DNA of 64,000 nucleotides, from positions 62,001 to 126,000 of the forward strand of contig NZ_AJLF01000001.1 of assembly GCF_000258515.1 (NCBI RefSeq), in the 5' to 3' direction. The notes below the pieces were generated by a model. It saw nothing but the letters and a program-made list of their open reading frames with translations. It ran no database searches and was not told where the DNA came from. The stretch is from Thermococcus zilligii AN1. Lineage in GTDB: Archaea > Methanobacteriota_B > Thermococci > Thermococcales > Thermococcaceae. The translations under genes and the position numbers were made by a program. Of the stretch, positions 1 to 8,674 are shown piece by piece (positions within the stretch are counted from its first letter, which is position 1; every line of letters begins with the position of its first letter).

Positions 1-176
1 GAAATCGTCGTGCTCTCTCCGCCCGGGATTATTATCGCGGAGATCCCCTCGAGTTGCTCCGGCCTTCTGAGCCAGAAGACCTCGCCGGAAACGCCGAGGT
101 TTTTGAGGGCTTTTTTGGCCGCATCGACGTGCTCGCTCACGTCCCCCTGGAGGCCGAGGACTCCCACCCTGACCAT
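1..176 (-). CDS. pdxT: PdxT, glutaminase subunit of PLP synthase (N-terminal part, runs off the left edge)
   Basis: Glutamine amidotransferase that feeds ammonia to PdxS for de novo pyridoxal 5'-phosphate synthesis. Only about 58 residues are in the window. They begin [13 protein letters not shown] and reach the oxyanion-strand motif IIPGGEST, which is diagnostic of PdxT/SNO; the catalytic Cys-His-Glu lies outside. Start chosen at ATG 176, preceded by GGGGTGGT. It lies 27 nt downstream of the pdxS stop on the same strand, the usual pdxS-pdxT order, so the two are surely co-transcribed and act as one complex. Confidence 0.93.
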   Translation of the reverse strand, partial: MVRVGVLGLQGDVSEHVDAAKKALKNLGVSGEVFWLRRPEQLEGISAIIIPGGESTTI

Positions 177-203
177 TTTGACCACCCCAAAAAGAAAAAA
201 GGC

Positions 204-1211
204 TCAGACGCCCCTCTCCTCGAGGCGAACCTCGAGCTGTTCTATCTCCTGGCCGTGCATGGGCTCTCCGATCTCCTTGCTTATCTCGACCAGTACATCG
301 GGCTCGTCCCAGTGGTTTACGGCCTCAACTATTGCCCTCGCCATCTTGGGCGGGTTGGAGCTCTTGAAGATTCCGGAGCCGACGAACACCCCGTCCATGC
401 CCATCTGCATCATCAGGGCAGCGTCTGCGGGGGTGGCAACTCCTCCAGCCGCGAAGTTGACGACTGGAAGCCTTCCGAGCTTTTTGATCTCTAAAAGGAT
501 CCTGTAGAGGCCCTCGACGATCTCGCGGTAGGTGTAGTGGCCGTAGACCGGCTCGTTCTCAAGAACCTGCTTCGGGAGGCCGCTTATCTCCCTGACCTCC
601 AGGGCGAGCCTGAGGTAGGGCTCAGCAAACTTCTCTGCAACGCCGTAGACCTGCTCGTCGGTCATGCGCTGGATTAAGGCTATGTTGTCCTGGAGAAGGC
701 GGACGTGCCTGACCGCTTCTATGATGTTTCCTGTTCCCGCTTCACCCTTCGTCCTCATCATTGCCGCGCCTTCCCATATCCTCCTGACGGCCTCGCCGAG
801 GTTCCTGTTGCCGCAGACGAACGGAACCTTGAACTCGCGCTTGTCGATGTGGAAGTACGGGTCAGAGGGTGTGAGAACCTCGCTCTCGTCTATCATGTCA
901 ACGCCCAGGGCCTCGAGTATCCTCGCCTCTGCGACGTGGCCTATCCTGACCTTGGCCATCACGGGAATCGTCACGGCGTCCATTATCTCCTGGATCTTCT
1001 CTATCGGAGCCATCCTCGCGACTCCGCCGGCCTTCCTGATATCAGCTGGAACGCGGTGGAGGGCCATAACGGCCACTGCACCAGCTTCCTCAGCGATTCT
1101 CGCCTGCTCGGCGTTGGTGACGTCCATTATGACACCGCCCTTCACCATCCTGGCGAAGCCTCTCTTCAGTCTCTCCGTGCCCTTAACCTCGATAACGTCG
1201 AGCTTTCCCAT
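204..1211 (-). CDS. pdxS: PdxS, PLP synthase lyase/synthase subunit
   Basis: Cytosolic (beta/alpha)8-barrel enzyme that condenses ribose 5-phosphate, glyceraldehyde 3-phosphate and ammonia to pyridoxal 5'-phosphate. The 335-residue protein starts [18 protein letters not shown]. The Schiff-base lysine is in MAKVRIGH (about Lys87), and the phosphate-binding glycine stretch is [16 protein letters not shown] near the C terminus. As in other Thermococcales it is about 40 residues longer than bacterial PdxS. An ATG 18 nt upstream is open but the family start is the one chosen. A minus-strand TATA box (CTTATATC, 1248-1255) gives a short leader. PdxT follows as partner. Confidence 0.97.
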   Translation of the reverse strand: MGKLDVIEVKGTERLKRGFARMVKGGVIMDVTNAEQARIAEEAGAVAVMALHRVPADIRKAGGVARMAPIEKIQEIMDAVTIPVMAKVRIGHVAEARILEALGVDMIDESEVLTPSDPYFHIDKREFKVPFVCGNRNLGEAVRRIWEGAAMMRTKGEAGTGNIIEAVRHVRLLQDNIALIQRMTDEQVYGVAEKFAEPYLRLALEVREISGLPKQVLENEPVYGHYTYREIVEGLYRILLEIKKLGRLPVVNFAAGGVATPADAALMMQMGMDGVFVGSGIFKSSNPPKMARAIVEAVNHWDEPDVLVEISKEIGEPMHGQEIEQLEVRLEERGV

Positions 1212-1247
1212 ATCGATCACCCCATCCACTTGTGGTTCGAAGGGGAA

Positions 1248-1255
1248 GATATAAG
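1248..1255 (-). promoter_or_regulatory. TATA box of pdxS-pdxT
   Basis: CTTATATC on the minus strand, 37 nt before the pdxS ATG. With the usual archaeal spacing of about 26 nt to the start site it predicts transcription from about 1225. The divergent dehydrogenase gene has its own box (TTTATTAA, 1298-1305 on the plus strand), so the 125-nt gap holds two back-to-back promoters. Confidence 0.7.
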
Positions 1256-1336
1256 CCTTTCCACTTTGGATGTTTTCCCCACAGTTTTCCCGACAGGTTT
1301 ATTAACCATTTCGACAGATATCTTAACGGTGGTACT

Positions 1337-2338
1337 GTGAGGCCGAAGGTGGCGGTTCTTTTTAAGATGAAGAGCAGGCCCGTTGAGGAGCTCAAGAAGT
1401 ATGCAGACGTTGAGTTCATCCTGTACCCGGGCGTTGAAGAGCTCAGGGAGCGCATAGGGGAGTTCGACGGCGTCATAATCTCGCCCCTGAACCCCTTCCC
1501 GAGGGAAGTCATTGAGATGGCCGGGAGGCTTAAGGTGATAAGCTGCCACTCGGCTGGCTACGACCACGTTGATGTGAAAGCGGCGACCGAGCGCGGGATC
1601 TACGTTACAAAAGTCTCCGGGGTTCTGAGCGAGGCAGTCGCTGAGTTTGCCGTCGGCCTGACCATCGCCCTCCTCAGGAAGATAGCCTACACCGACAAGC
1701 TCGTCCGTTCCGGAAAGTGGGAAAGTCAGGCAATGATATGGAGCAGTTTCCAGGACATAGAGACGGTTTACGGCAAGAAGGTGGGAATCCTCGGCATGGG
1801 GGCGATAGGGGAGGCGATAGCGAGGAGGATGAAGGCCTTAGGGACGGAAATCCTGTACTGGTCGCGCTCGAGGAAAGAAGCGGTGGAGCAGGAGGTCGGG
1901 GCAGTTTACAAACCCCTGGAGGACGTCCTGAGGGAGAGCGACATCGTTATCTTGGCGCTTCCCGCGACGCCCGAGACATACCACATCATCAACGGGGAGC
2001 GGATAAAGCTCCTCGAGGGCAAATACCTGGTGAACATTGGAAGGGGGACCCTCGTGGACGAGAAAGCCGTCGTTAAGGCCATCGAGGAGGGCAGGCTCAA
2101 GGGCTACGCCACCGATGTCTTCGAAGAGGAACCGGTGCGGGAGCACGGGCTCTTCAAGTACGAGCGGGAGACCGTCTTGACGCCCCACCACGCGGGCCTC
2201 TCAAGGGAAGCCATGGAGGACATGGGCTTTCAGGCCGTGAGAAACCTCCTCTCCGTCTTCCGCGGTGAAGTTCCGAAAGACCTCGTGAACCGGGAAGTAG
2301 TTAAAGTCCGCCCGCCTGAGAAAGTCAAGATGCTCTGA
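1337..2338 (+). CDS. D-2-hydroxyacid dehydrogenase family protein
   Basis: NAD(P)-dependent D-isomer-specific 2-hydroxyacid dehydrogenase of 333 residues; the substrate (glyoxylate, hydroxypyruvate, phosphite or another) cannot be told from sequence. The Rossmann motif GMGAIG is at about 153-158. The catalytic Arg is in NIGRGTLVDE (about 236), the Glu in VFEEEPV, and the His in TPHHAG (about 284). Start chosen at GTG 1337, preceded by GGTGGTACT; the frame is open about 100 nt upstream but that part has no family similarity and overlaps the promoter. It is followed 10 nt later by the M42 peptidase, probably one operon. Confidence 0.88.
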   Translation: MRPKVAVLFKMKSRPVEELKKYADVEFILYPGVEELRERIGEFDGVIISPLNPFPREVIEMAGRLKVISCHSAGYDHVDVKAATERGIYVTKVSGVLSEAVAEFAVGLTIALLRKIAYTDKLVRSGKWESQAMIWSSFQDIETVYGKKVGILGMGAIGEAIARRMKALGTEILYWSRSRKEAVEQEVGAVYKPLEDVLRESDIVILALPATPETYHIINGERIKLLEGKYLVNIGRGTLVDEKAVVKAIEEGRLKGYATDVFEEEPVREHGLFKYERETVLTPHHAGLSREAMEDMGFQAVRNLLSVFRGEVPKDLVNREVVKVRPPEKVKML

Positions 2339-2348
2339 GGTGGTTGGA

Positions 2349-3344
2349 ATGCTGGTTGAGGAACTCAGGGAGATTACACGGATCCCGGGTATTTCAGGCT
2401 ATGAGGAGAAAGTCAGAGAAAAGATAGCGGAGTGGGTAGAGCCATACGCGGACTATGCCGTTGATACCATAGGGAACCTCGTCGTTGAGCTCGGCGAGGG
2501 CGAGCTTAAGGCCATCTTCATGGCCCACATGGACGAGATAGGTCTTCTCATCACAGGGATAAGGCCCGACGGGAAGCTGACCTTCAGAAAAATCGGGGGA
2601 ATCGACGACCGCCTTCTGTACGGCAGACACCTCGACGTCATCACCGAGAGAGGGAAGCTCGACGGGGTCATCGGGGCACTCCCTGTGCACCTCAACCTTG
2701 AGCAGAAGTTCGAAACGGTGCCATGGAGCAAGCTCGTCGTAGACATAGGTGCGGAGAGCAGGGAGGAAGCGGAGAAGCTCGGCGTTAAGGTTCTTGACTA
2801 TGCAGTCTTCAAGAAGCACTTCGCGGTTCTGAACGACCGCTACGTCTCGACCCGCTCGCTGGACGACCGCTTTGGGGTGGTCGCCCTCGTTGAGGCCATC
2901 AAAGACCTCGTTGACCACGACCTCGATGGCAGACACATCTTCGCCTTCACAGTCCAGGAGGAGGTGGGCCTCAACGGGGCAAAGTTCCTGGCCGAGAAGT
3001 ACTCTCCCGGGTACGCCTTTGCGGTGGATTCCTTCGCCTGCTGCGGGGACTTAACCGGCGACGTTAAGCTCGGCGGGGGCGCCGTGATAAGGGCCGTCGA
3101 TGGCTCTGCCATCTACACCAGGGCCCTCGCGAGAAAGGTCGCTGAAATCGCCCGCAGGAACGGGATCCCCCTCCAGGTCGGCGTCACCGGCGGTGGGACG
3201 GACGCTTCGGTCTTCCAGCACAAGAGCGAGGTTCTCGCTTTGAGCGTGCCCATCAGGTACCTCCACAGCGAGGTCGAGACGCTCCATTTGGCTGACCTCG
3301 AGGCGCTGATAAAGCTCATCGAGGCGATAGCGTTTGAGCTCTGA
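2349..3344 (+). CDS. M42 family metallo-aminopeptidase
   Basis: Co-catalytic metal aminopeptidase of the M42 (glutamyl/deblocking aminopeptidase, tetrahedral TET) family, 331 residues, thought to finish peptide degradation after the proteasome. Visible metal ligands are His60 and Asp62 in AHMDEIG, Asp in SLDDRFG, Glu-Glu in VQEEVG, Asp in AVDSF, and the late His in YLHSE. ATG 2349 is preferred because GGTGGTTGG lies just before it; a GTG at 2340 would sit on that site. Family membership does not settle whether it prefers acidic, hydrophobic or blocked N termini. Confidence 0.92.
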   Translation: MLVEELREITRIPGISGYEEKVREKIAEWVEPYADYAVDTIGNLVVELGEGELKAIFMAHMDEIGLLITGIRPDGKLTFRKIGGIDDRLLYGRHLDVITERGKLDGVIGALPVHLNLEQKFETVPWSKLVVDIGAESREEAEKLGVKVLDYAVFKKHFAVLNDRYVSTRSLDDRFGVVALVEAIKDLVDHDLDGRHIFAFTVQEEVGLNGAKFLAEKYSPGYAFAVDSFACCGDLTGDVKLGGGAVIRAVDGSAIYTRALARKVAEIARRNGIPLQVGVTGGGTDASVFQHKSEVLALSVPIRYLHSEVETLHLADLEALIKLIEAIAFEL

Positions 3345-3387
3345 GAAATTTTTATAACCCCCAGGAAAAGTGGGATTGGTGGGAAAA

Positions 3388-3651
3388 GTGGGACTGACTA
3401 AGGTGGACGAAAAGGGCAGGATAGTCATCCCGAAGGAGATAAGGAGAAAGCTGAAGATAAAGCCTGGTGAAGAGTTTGTGGTTACAGAGCTAGACGGCGA
3501 TACTCTCATTGTAAAGCGCTTCAACGTTAAAAAGATGCTCGAGGGCCTGATAGAGAAGGCAAAAGACGTCGACCTTGAGAAGCTCCAGATGGAGACAGCC
3601 GAAGAGGGGAACAGGGTTGCCAGGAAAAAGTACAGAGAAGTTTTTGATTGA
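3388..3651 (+). CDS. AbrB/SpoVT-type antitoxin (VapB-like)
   Basis: Small DNA-binding protein with a swapped-hairpin AbrB domain, TKVDEKGRIVIPKEIRR at the N terminus, followed by a charged helix (KKMLEGLIEKAKDVDLEKL) of the type that wraps a PIN toxin. It should neutralise the next gene's product and autoregulate the pair. Start is uncertain: GTG 3388 has GGTGGG four bases upstream and fits a TATA box TTTTTATAAC at about 3348-3357, but GTG 3370 or 3379 are open. The 3' end overlaps the toxin gene by about 35 nt, typical of translationally coupled VapBC pairs. Confidence 0.85.
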   Translation: MGLTKVDEKGRIVIPKEIRRKLKIKPGEEFVVTELDGDTLIVKRFNVKKMLEGLIEKAKDVDLEKLQMETAEEGNRVARKKYREVFD

Positions 3652-4042
3652 CACCAACGTCTTCATTGCCGCAGTAAAGCGGGGGTGGACCGACACGACC
3701 GAGCTACTCCTCCACTTACTCTCCAGCAGCAGGTATAGACTCATAGCAAACGACGTCCTGCTTGCAGAGTACCGGAAATACGCGGAGAGGCTCGATGCCA
3801 TGGATTTTTATGAGTTTTTGGTGAGTAGGGTTGATCTTGTGAACCCAAAGCCTGAGGACGTTCGAAAGGTGCTGTCCTACTTCCCAAAAAGCCAGGTTGC
3901 GGATGCTGTTCACGCAGCGACCTGTCTGATAACTGGAGCCGTATTAATCACGAACGACAGGCACTTTGAGGAGATTTCTAAAGCAGGCCTGATTGAAGTC
4001 TGGAGCGTTACAACTGCAATTAAAAGACTAATCCGGAGGTGA
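3617..4042 (+). CDS. PIN-domain toxin (VapC-like RNase)
   Basis: Predicted Mg-dependent endoribonuclease of about 141 residues. The PIN acidic residues are visible: first Asp in FLIDTNVFIAA, Glu in LLAEYRKY, Asp in QVADAVHAATC and the last Asp in LITNDRHF. The start is not an ATG in the expected place; TTG 3617 (GAGGGG upstream) gives LPGKSTEKFLIDTN, while ATG 3575 would add 14 residues inside the antitoxin frame. Context: overlaps and follows the AbrB antitoxin. RNA target unknown. Confidence 0.83.
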   Translation: MPGKSTEKFLIDTNVFIAAVKRGWTDTTELLLHLLSSSRYRLIANDVLLAEYRKYAERLDAMDFYEFLVSRVDLVNPKPEDVRKVLSYFPKSQVADAVHAATCLITGAVLITNDRHFEEISKAGLIEVWSVTTAIKRLIRR

Positions 4043-4046
4043 TTCC

Positions 4047-4811
4047 GTGCTCAGATACCTGGGCTACTTCGGAGTTGGAGTCCTCATCGGGGCCCTCGCG
4101 TCGATGTTCGGGCTCGGCGGGGGCTTCCTGATAGTGCCTGTCCTTAACCTCCTCGGCGTCGAGATGCACCACGCCGTTGGAACTTCGAGCGCGGCCGTGG
4201 TCTTTACTTCCCTCAGCTCGGCCATAGCCTACCAAAGGCAGCGCAGGATACACTACAAAGCCGGCCTTCTGCTGGCGTTAACAGCAGTCCCGGGGGCATA
4301 CATAGGCGCGTGGGCGACGGCCTATATAAGCGCCTCCCAGCTGAAGGTGATCTTCGGTACAGTTCTCCTCCTCGTCGCGATAAGGATTTACAGGAAGAAG
4401 AGCGCCGAGCCGCACGAGGTCAGGATTGAGGAGGTAAAGCTCGACTACGGGCTGATCCTCCTCGGCGGCCTCATAGCGGGGATAGCCAGCGGGCTTTTGG
4501 GCGTCGGGGGAGGGGTTATAAACGTGCCCTTCCTCACCGCCATGGGCATGCCGATACACTATGCGGTAGCCACCTCGAGCTTTGCGATAGTCTTTACCGC
4601 AACGAGCGGGGCCCTGAAGCACTACATGATGGGCAACGTTGAGGTGGAGTGGCTTCTCCTCCTCGTGCCGGGCCTCATAATCGGCGCCCAGATAGGTGCG
4701 AGGATAGCGAAGAGAACCAGGGCTTCCTCACTCAGCAAGGGCTTTGCGGTTGTCCTGGCCCTCCTGGCCATCAGGATGGTGCTCCGGGGACTCGGCTTTG
4801 CCGTCCCGTGA
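4047..4811 (+). CDS. TauE/SafE family membrane permease
   Basis: Polytopic membrane protein of 254 residues, predicted exporter or importer of sulfite, sulfonate or another small anion. It has the internal duplication of the family: GLGGGFLIVPVL in the first half and GVGGGVINVPFL in the second, with about eight hydrophobic segments. GTG 4047 is preceded by a strong GGAGGTGA that overlaps the toxin stop codon, so it may be read through from the toxin operon, but there is no functional link to expect. Substrate unknown. Confidence 0.85.
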   Translation: MLRYLGYFGVGVLIGALASMFGLGGGFLIVPVLNLLGVEMHHAVGTSSAAVVFTSLSSAIAYQRQRRIHYKAGLLLALTAVPGAYIGAWATAYISASQLKVIFGTVLLLVAIRIYRKKSAEPHEVRIEEVKLDYGLILLGGLIAGIASGLLGVGGGVINVPFLTAMGMPIHYAVATSSFAIVFTATSGALKHYMMGNVEVEWLLLLVPGLIIGAQIGARIAKRTRASSLSKGFAVVLALLAIRMVLRGLGFAVP

Positions 4812-4844
4812 GCTTTTGTTTATGTCCTCCTGCTTCTATTCTCT

Positions 4845-7501
4845 GTTTCAATTCTCCCAGAGTCTTGTCGTCTGGGGGGGACGTCCCGTCCCCCACACCC
4901 CCTCGAAGTTTCCTGAGACTCCCACCAAAGCCCGGTTAGAACCGTGTTCTTGTCTTTAAATTCTCCCGGAGTCTTATTGGAACCAGGTATAACAGCAGCT
5001 GCAGTGCGTGATGAGCTGACCTTTCCATTCTCTCAGAGTCTTATTGCAACGAAGTGATGGTCGCCCCAAGAACACCAAAAGACTTCGGTTTCCATTCTCC
5101 CAGAGTCTTATTGCAACACTGAAGGGGGATGAGGAATGGATCTTCACTTACCCGTTTCCATTCTCCCAGGGTCTTATTGCAACTCGGAGGAGGTGGCTGA
5201 GATGAAAAAGAGAGAACGGCGTTTCCATTCTCTCAGAGTCTTATTGCAACTTCTTCCAGGCCGGGCTCATGACCACACTCAATGACCCCGTTTCCATTCT
5301 CTCAGAGTCTTATTGCAACACAGTGAAGGGTGAAAGGGTGAAGCATCTCAAAATCCCGGTTTCCATTCTCTCAGAGTCTTATTGCAACGAGGAGAAGAAT
5401 TCGCTGGTGATTGAGCTGGGGAAGCTTGTTTCCATTCTCCCAGAGTCTTATTGCAACTGACGGAAGCAGCGAAGAGGCCCAAACTCCTTGAGGCGGTTTC
5501 AATTCTCCCAGAGTCTTATTGCAACTACAGTGCCTGCAGAAAGTCTTCCCGGAGTCGGTAGTTCTGGCGTTTCAATTCTCCCAGAGTCTTATTGCAACCG
5601 GGGGGTACGCAGGTGGGAGGGCCCCCGGCTCGGGAGTTTCAATTCTCCCAGAGTCTTATTGCAACACCGGGATGACGACCTGTGCGCTGGTCGTGTTGAG
5701 CTGTTTCAATTCTCCCAGAGTCTTATTGCAACTCGTCATCGATGAGGGTGGCACGTTGCTCTTCTCACGTGCGGTTTCAATTCTCCCAGAGTCTTATTGC
5801 AACGTCTTGCCTCCAGCGCTGGCCGGGCTCGAAGACCTGAGTTTCAATTCTCCCAGAGTCTTATTGCAACAAAAAAAGTCGTCAAACAGATTAGAAAAGA
5901 ACACCCGAGCGTTTCAATTCTCCCAGAGTCTTATTGCAACTCATCCGGTAGTGGTGCCTGGCTCTAAGGGGGCGTGAAGTTTCAATTCTCCCAGAGTCTT
6001 ATTGCAACAGCAACCGCCTTTGTGCCCGTACTCTCCCGCTGAAAAGTGTTTCAATTCTCCCAGAGTCTTATTGCAACCCCAGAGTTTGAAGACAACCTCA
6101 GTGCGAACAGAGAGGTTTCAATTCTCCCAGAGTCTTATTGCAACGGTTTGGACGTTTTTGACAGTTCGAGTGGCAGGTTTCTGTTTCAATTCTCCCAGAG
6201 TCTTATTGCAACGGTAATGATGTGGGGTATATCCCCACTGAGCCAAAAAAGTTTCAATTCTCCCAGAGTCTTATTGCAACAAGTAGGGCGCCCCAAGTCA
6301 GTATACTGCTTTAAGTCCGTTTCAATTCTCCCAGAGTCTTATTGCAACAGAGCGTATAGCATAATGGTGATGACGGAGTATATCGTTTCAATTCTCCCAG
6401 AGTCTTATTGCAACTAATTCCAAGCGAGGTTGGGGCGACATTCCAGGCCCCAAGTTTCAATTCTCCCAGAGTCTTATTGCAACTCAGTCGAGCTTTACGA
6501 TATTGCCTTTTCAGAGCCTCGTTTCAATTCTCCCAGAGTCTTATTGCAACTGGAAGGAATATTTGTTGGAGGTGAGGATGAATGAACGATGTTTCAATTC
6601 TCCCAGAGTCTTATTGCAACGAAGAATTCCTCAAGGCAAACGGTTACAACGAACACTGTTTCAATTCTCCCAGAGTCTTATTGCAACGTTAAGCATGCTT
6701 ATAGGACTGGTAGGGCGGGTGATTGTTTCAATTCTCCCAGAGTCTTATTGCAACATGTGGGGTATATCCCACTGAGCCAAAACAAAAAAAGAGTTTCAAT
6801 TCTCCCAGAGTCTTATTGCAACAGGAATTTCTGAAGTTTGGGCATAATGTCAACGGCTTTCGTTTCAATTCTCCCAGAGTCTTATTGCAACGGAACCACG
6901 ACGATGAGAAGGTAATAAAGAAGAAGCTGTTTCAATTCTCCCAGAGTCTTATTGCAACGCGGCTTTTGTGTCAAGTATAAGTAAAAACAAAATTGGTTTC
7001 AATTCTCCCAGAGTCTTATTGCAACTTGTCCCCACTGTTCAAATGATTTGAACAGTTTGAACAGTTTCAATTCTCCCAGAGTCTTATTGCAACTTCCTGA
7101 TTTCCGGCTGATAAGCGCCTCTCAGCCTCTTGTTTCAATTCTCCCAGAGTCTTATTGCAACTTTAACTTTAGTAACTGAAGACGATTATGCTTATTTAGT
7201 TTCAATTCTCCCAGAGTCTTATTGCAACTACTATCATCAGGTGAAGGACTACGAGGAGGGGGCGGGTTTCAATTCTCCCAGAGTCTTATTGCAACCTAAT
7301 TTTGGGGCCCTCAAGTGTCACGTTTACCCTCCTTGTTTCAATTCTCCCAGAGTCTTATTGCAACAGGAGAATTCCTAAGTGACCTACTGCACTTTAACAT
7401 CAGTTTCAATTCTCCCAGAGTCTTATTGCAACCAGCCAAGTCAGTATCTCGCCCTCATCCACGTACTCCTCGTTTCAATTCTCCCAGAGTCTTATTGCAA
7501 C
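4845..7501 (-). CRISPR. CRISPR array, 38 full repeats plus one decayed, no adjacent cas genes
   Basis: Thirty-nucleotide repeats written on the plus strand as GTTTCAATTCTCCC...TTATTGCAAC, spaced by 36-43 nt unique spacers. I place full repeats at 4954, 5021, 5088, 5154, 5221, 5290, 5359, 5428, 5496 and then about every 67 nt to the last at 7472-7501; a decayed copy is at 4845. Transcription should be on the minus strand: the repeat then reads GTTGCAATAAGAC...GAATTGAAAC as in Pyrococcus, giving a crRNA tag ATTGAAAC. All degenerate repeats are at the low-coordinate (trailer) end, and a promoter-bearing leader is at the high end. No cas gene occurs in the window, so processing must rely on Cas proteins encoded elsewhere. 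Interest: functional immunity memory. Confidence 0.98.
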
Positions 7502-7958
7502 AGGGCGGGTTTTTCCTCGCTTTTCCCTGCAGGGCTATGTTAATCCCCGGATTTTATAAGTTTTTCTGTGGAGGGGTCTTAAGAGAGCCCTCAAAAGGCC
7601 GGATTTCCAGGCACCAAAAAGCCAGACTCAACGGACAAAACCCTCCCCTAGGGCTTTTCCCACAATGTACTCCCATGAGCATGAGATTTCCAAAGGGAGA
7701 AAAAGGGCCTAAACAAACAAAAACGGCTTTTAAACCCTTTAAACTCAAAAAACTCCAATTCCCATCCGGGGGGCGGGATTCCGGGCCCTCCCCTCCCTCC
7801 ACTCAAGACTCCGAAAAAAATTCGTTACAAAACGCACAAAAATCTGTAACAAAATGTTAGATAGTAACACAAGGTTACTAAAGACTTCCACAGAGCCCGG
7901 AGCCGTCTAAATCGCAGTAAAACCGGCCAAAAAGGGCAAAATCTCAATAAAAGGAACG
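7502..7958 (-). promoter_or_regulatory. CRISPR leader with promoter
   Basis: 457 bp without a credible gene, between the first repeat and maf. On the minus strand it is rich in poly-purine and AT tracts, like the long conserved leaders of Thermococcales arrays. A TATA box CTTATAAAAT (7551-7560, minus) predicts a start near 7528, about 27 nt before the first repeat. New spacers would be added at this end. Open frames here lack ribosome sites and look random. Whether the whole 457 bp is leader, or only the proximal part, cannot be told without other arrays to compare. Confidence 0.75.
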
Positions 7959-8519
7959 TCACCGTGATATGACCTCAAAGCCCAGCTCCCTGAGCTTCCA
8001 GATTATCTCCATCGGGAAGCCCACGACGTTGTAGTAGTCCCCCTTTATCCACTCGACGAAGAGGCCCCCGAGCCCCTGTATCCCGTAGGCCCCCGCCTTG
8101 TCCATCGGCTCGCCCGTGGCTATGTAAGCCTTGATGATCCCGTCGTCCAGCTCGCGGAACTTAACCTCCGTGACCACTGCCCCGCAGTGCTCCCTTCCCC
8201 CGTGGATTATGCAGTAGCCCGTCGTGACCCTGTGAACCCTGCCGCTGAGGAGTTTTAGCATTTCGTAGGCCTCGTTCTCATTCTTCGGCTTACCGAGAAT
8301 CCTCCCCTCCACGCTCACGACGGTGTCGGCCCCAATGACCGTTCCGCCAGCCCTGGAGTGGACTTCCCTCGCCTTTCTCCTGGCCAGCTCCAGTGCCACC
8401 TCTTCGGGATCGGTGAGGGAGCACTTCTCGTCGGCGTTGCTTGGTATCACGGCAAATTCCTTTATGAACCTCGCCAGTATCTCCCTCCTTCTCGGTGAAG
8501 CCGAGGCAAGCACCAGCAT
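7959..8519 (-). CDS. Maf-like nucleotide pyrophosphatase
   Basis: House-cleaning nucleoside triphosphate pyrophosphatase of 186 residues that hydrolyses non-canonical or methylated nucleotides. The N terminus carries the Maf signature ASASPRR (residues 5-11), followed by the metal-binding Asp in GADTVV and Lys in LGKPKNENEA; the SGRVHRVTTG strand is conserved. Full family length, start at ATG 8519. It lies upstream of the CRISPR leader on the same strand; no functional link is implied. Confidence 0.93.
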   Translation of the reverse strand: MLVLASASPRRREILARFIKEFAVIPSNADEKCSLTDPEEVALELARRKAREVHSRAGGTVIGADTVVSVEGRILGKPKNENEAYEMLKLLSGRVHRVTTGYCIIHGGREHCGAVVTEVKFRELDDGIIKAYIATGEPMDKAGAYGIQGLGGLFVEWIKGDYYNVVGFPMEIIWKLRELGFEVISR

Positions 8520-8564
8520 GGCTTAACCCCCGAAAAGCCATTAAAGGGGAAGAGCTACCTGTTA

Positions 8565-8622
8565 GGGCGATGACGAGGATTTCGCTAGCTGAGGTGTGAT
8601 GACTACCCTCGCAGCCGAGCCC
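8565..8622 (+). ncRNA. Candidate box C/D guide sRNA with variant boxes
   Basis: In the 155-nt gap between maf and the PIN-KH ATPase the plus strand reads: box C GCGATGA (8567-8573), 15-nt guide, box D' CTGA (8589-8592), GGT, box C' GTGATGA (8596-8602), 12-nt guide, then CCGA (8615-8618) in the box D position. GGG at 8565-8567 can pair with CCC at 8620-8622 as a terminal stem. A weak TATA-like CATTAAAG at 8539-8546 is placed correctly for a start near 8565. The C'-guide-D spacing of 12 nt is canonical for archaeal 2'-O-methylation guides. Box C and box D each deviate by one base, so this is a candidate, not certain. Confidence 0.55.
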
Positions 8623-8674
8623 GTGAAGGGCGGAATGTCCCCCGGAGAAAAGGGGGAGGGTTTAAAAGCCTGTC

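Noticed and set aside
4875-4953. Possible extra decayed repeat starting GTTTCCTGAGACTCCC at 4908 between the first and second repeats
   Set aside because: The 79-nt gap is long enough for one more unit, but only a handful of bases match after GTTTC; not enough to count it.
5269-7378. Several open frames of 60-150 codons through the CRISPR array with repeated FNSPRVLLQ or VSILPESYCN peptides
   Set aside because: They are translations of the repeat itself; no ribosome sites, and the array is transcribed from the other strand.
6281-7471. Shared AAGTCAGTAT in spacers at 6281-6318 and 7433-7471
   Set aside because: Ten bases in spacers of this total length can match by chance and the surroundings differ.
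7554-7802. 82-codon open frame on the minus strand in the CRISPR leader
   Set aside because: No ribosome site, Pro/Gly-rich composition and position inside the leader; overlaps the leader promoter.
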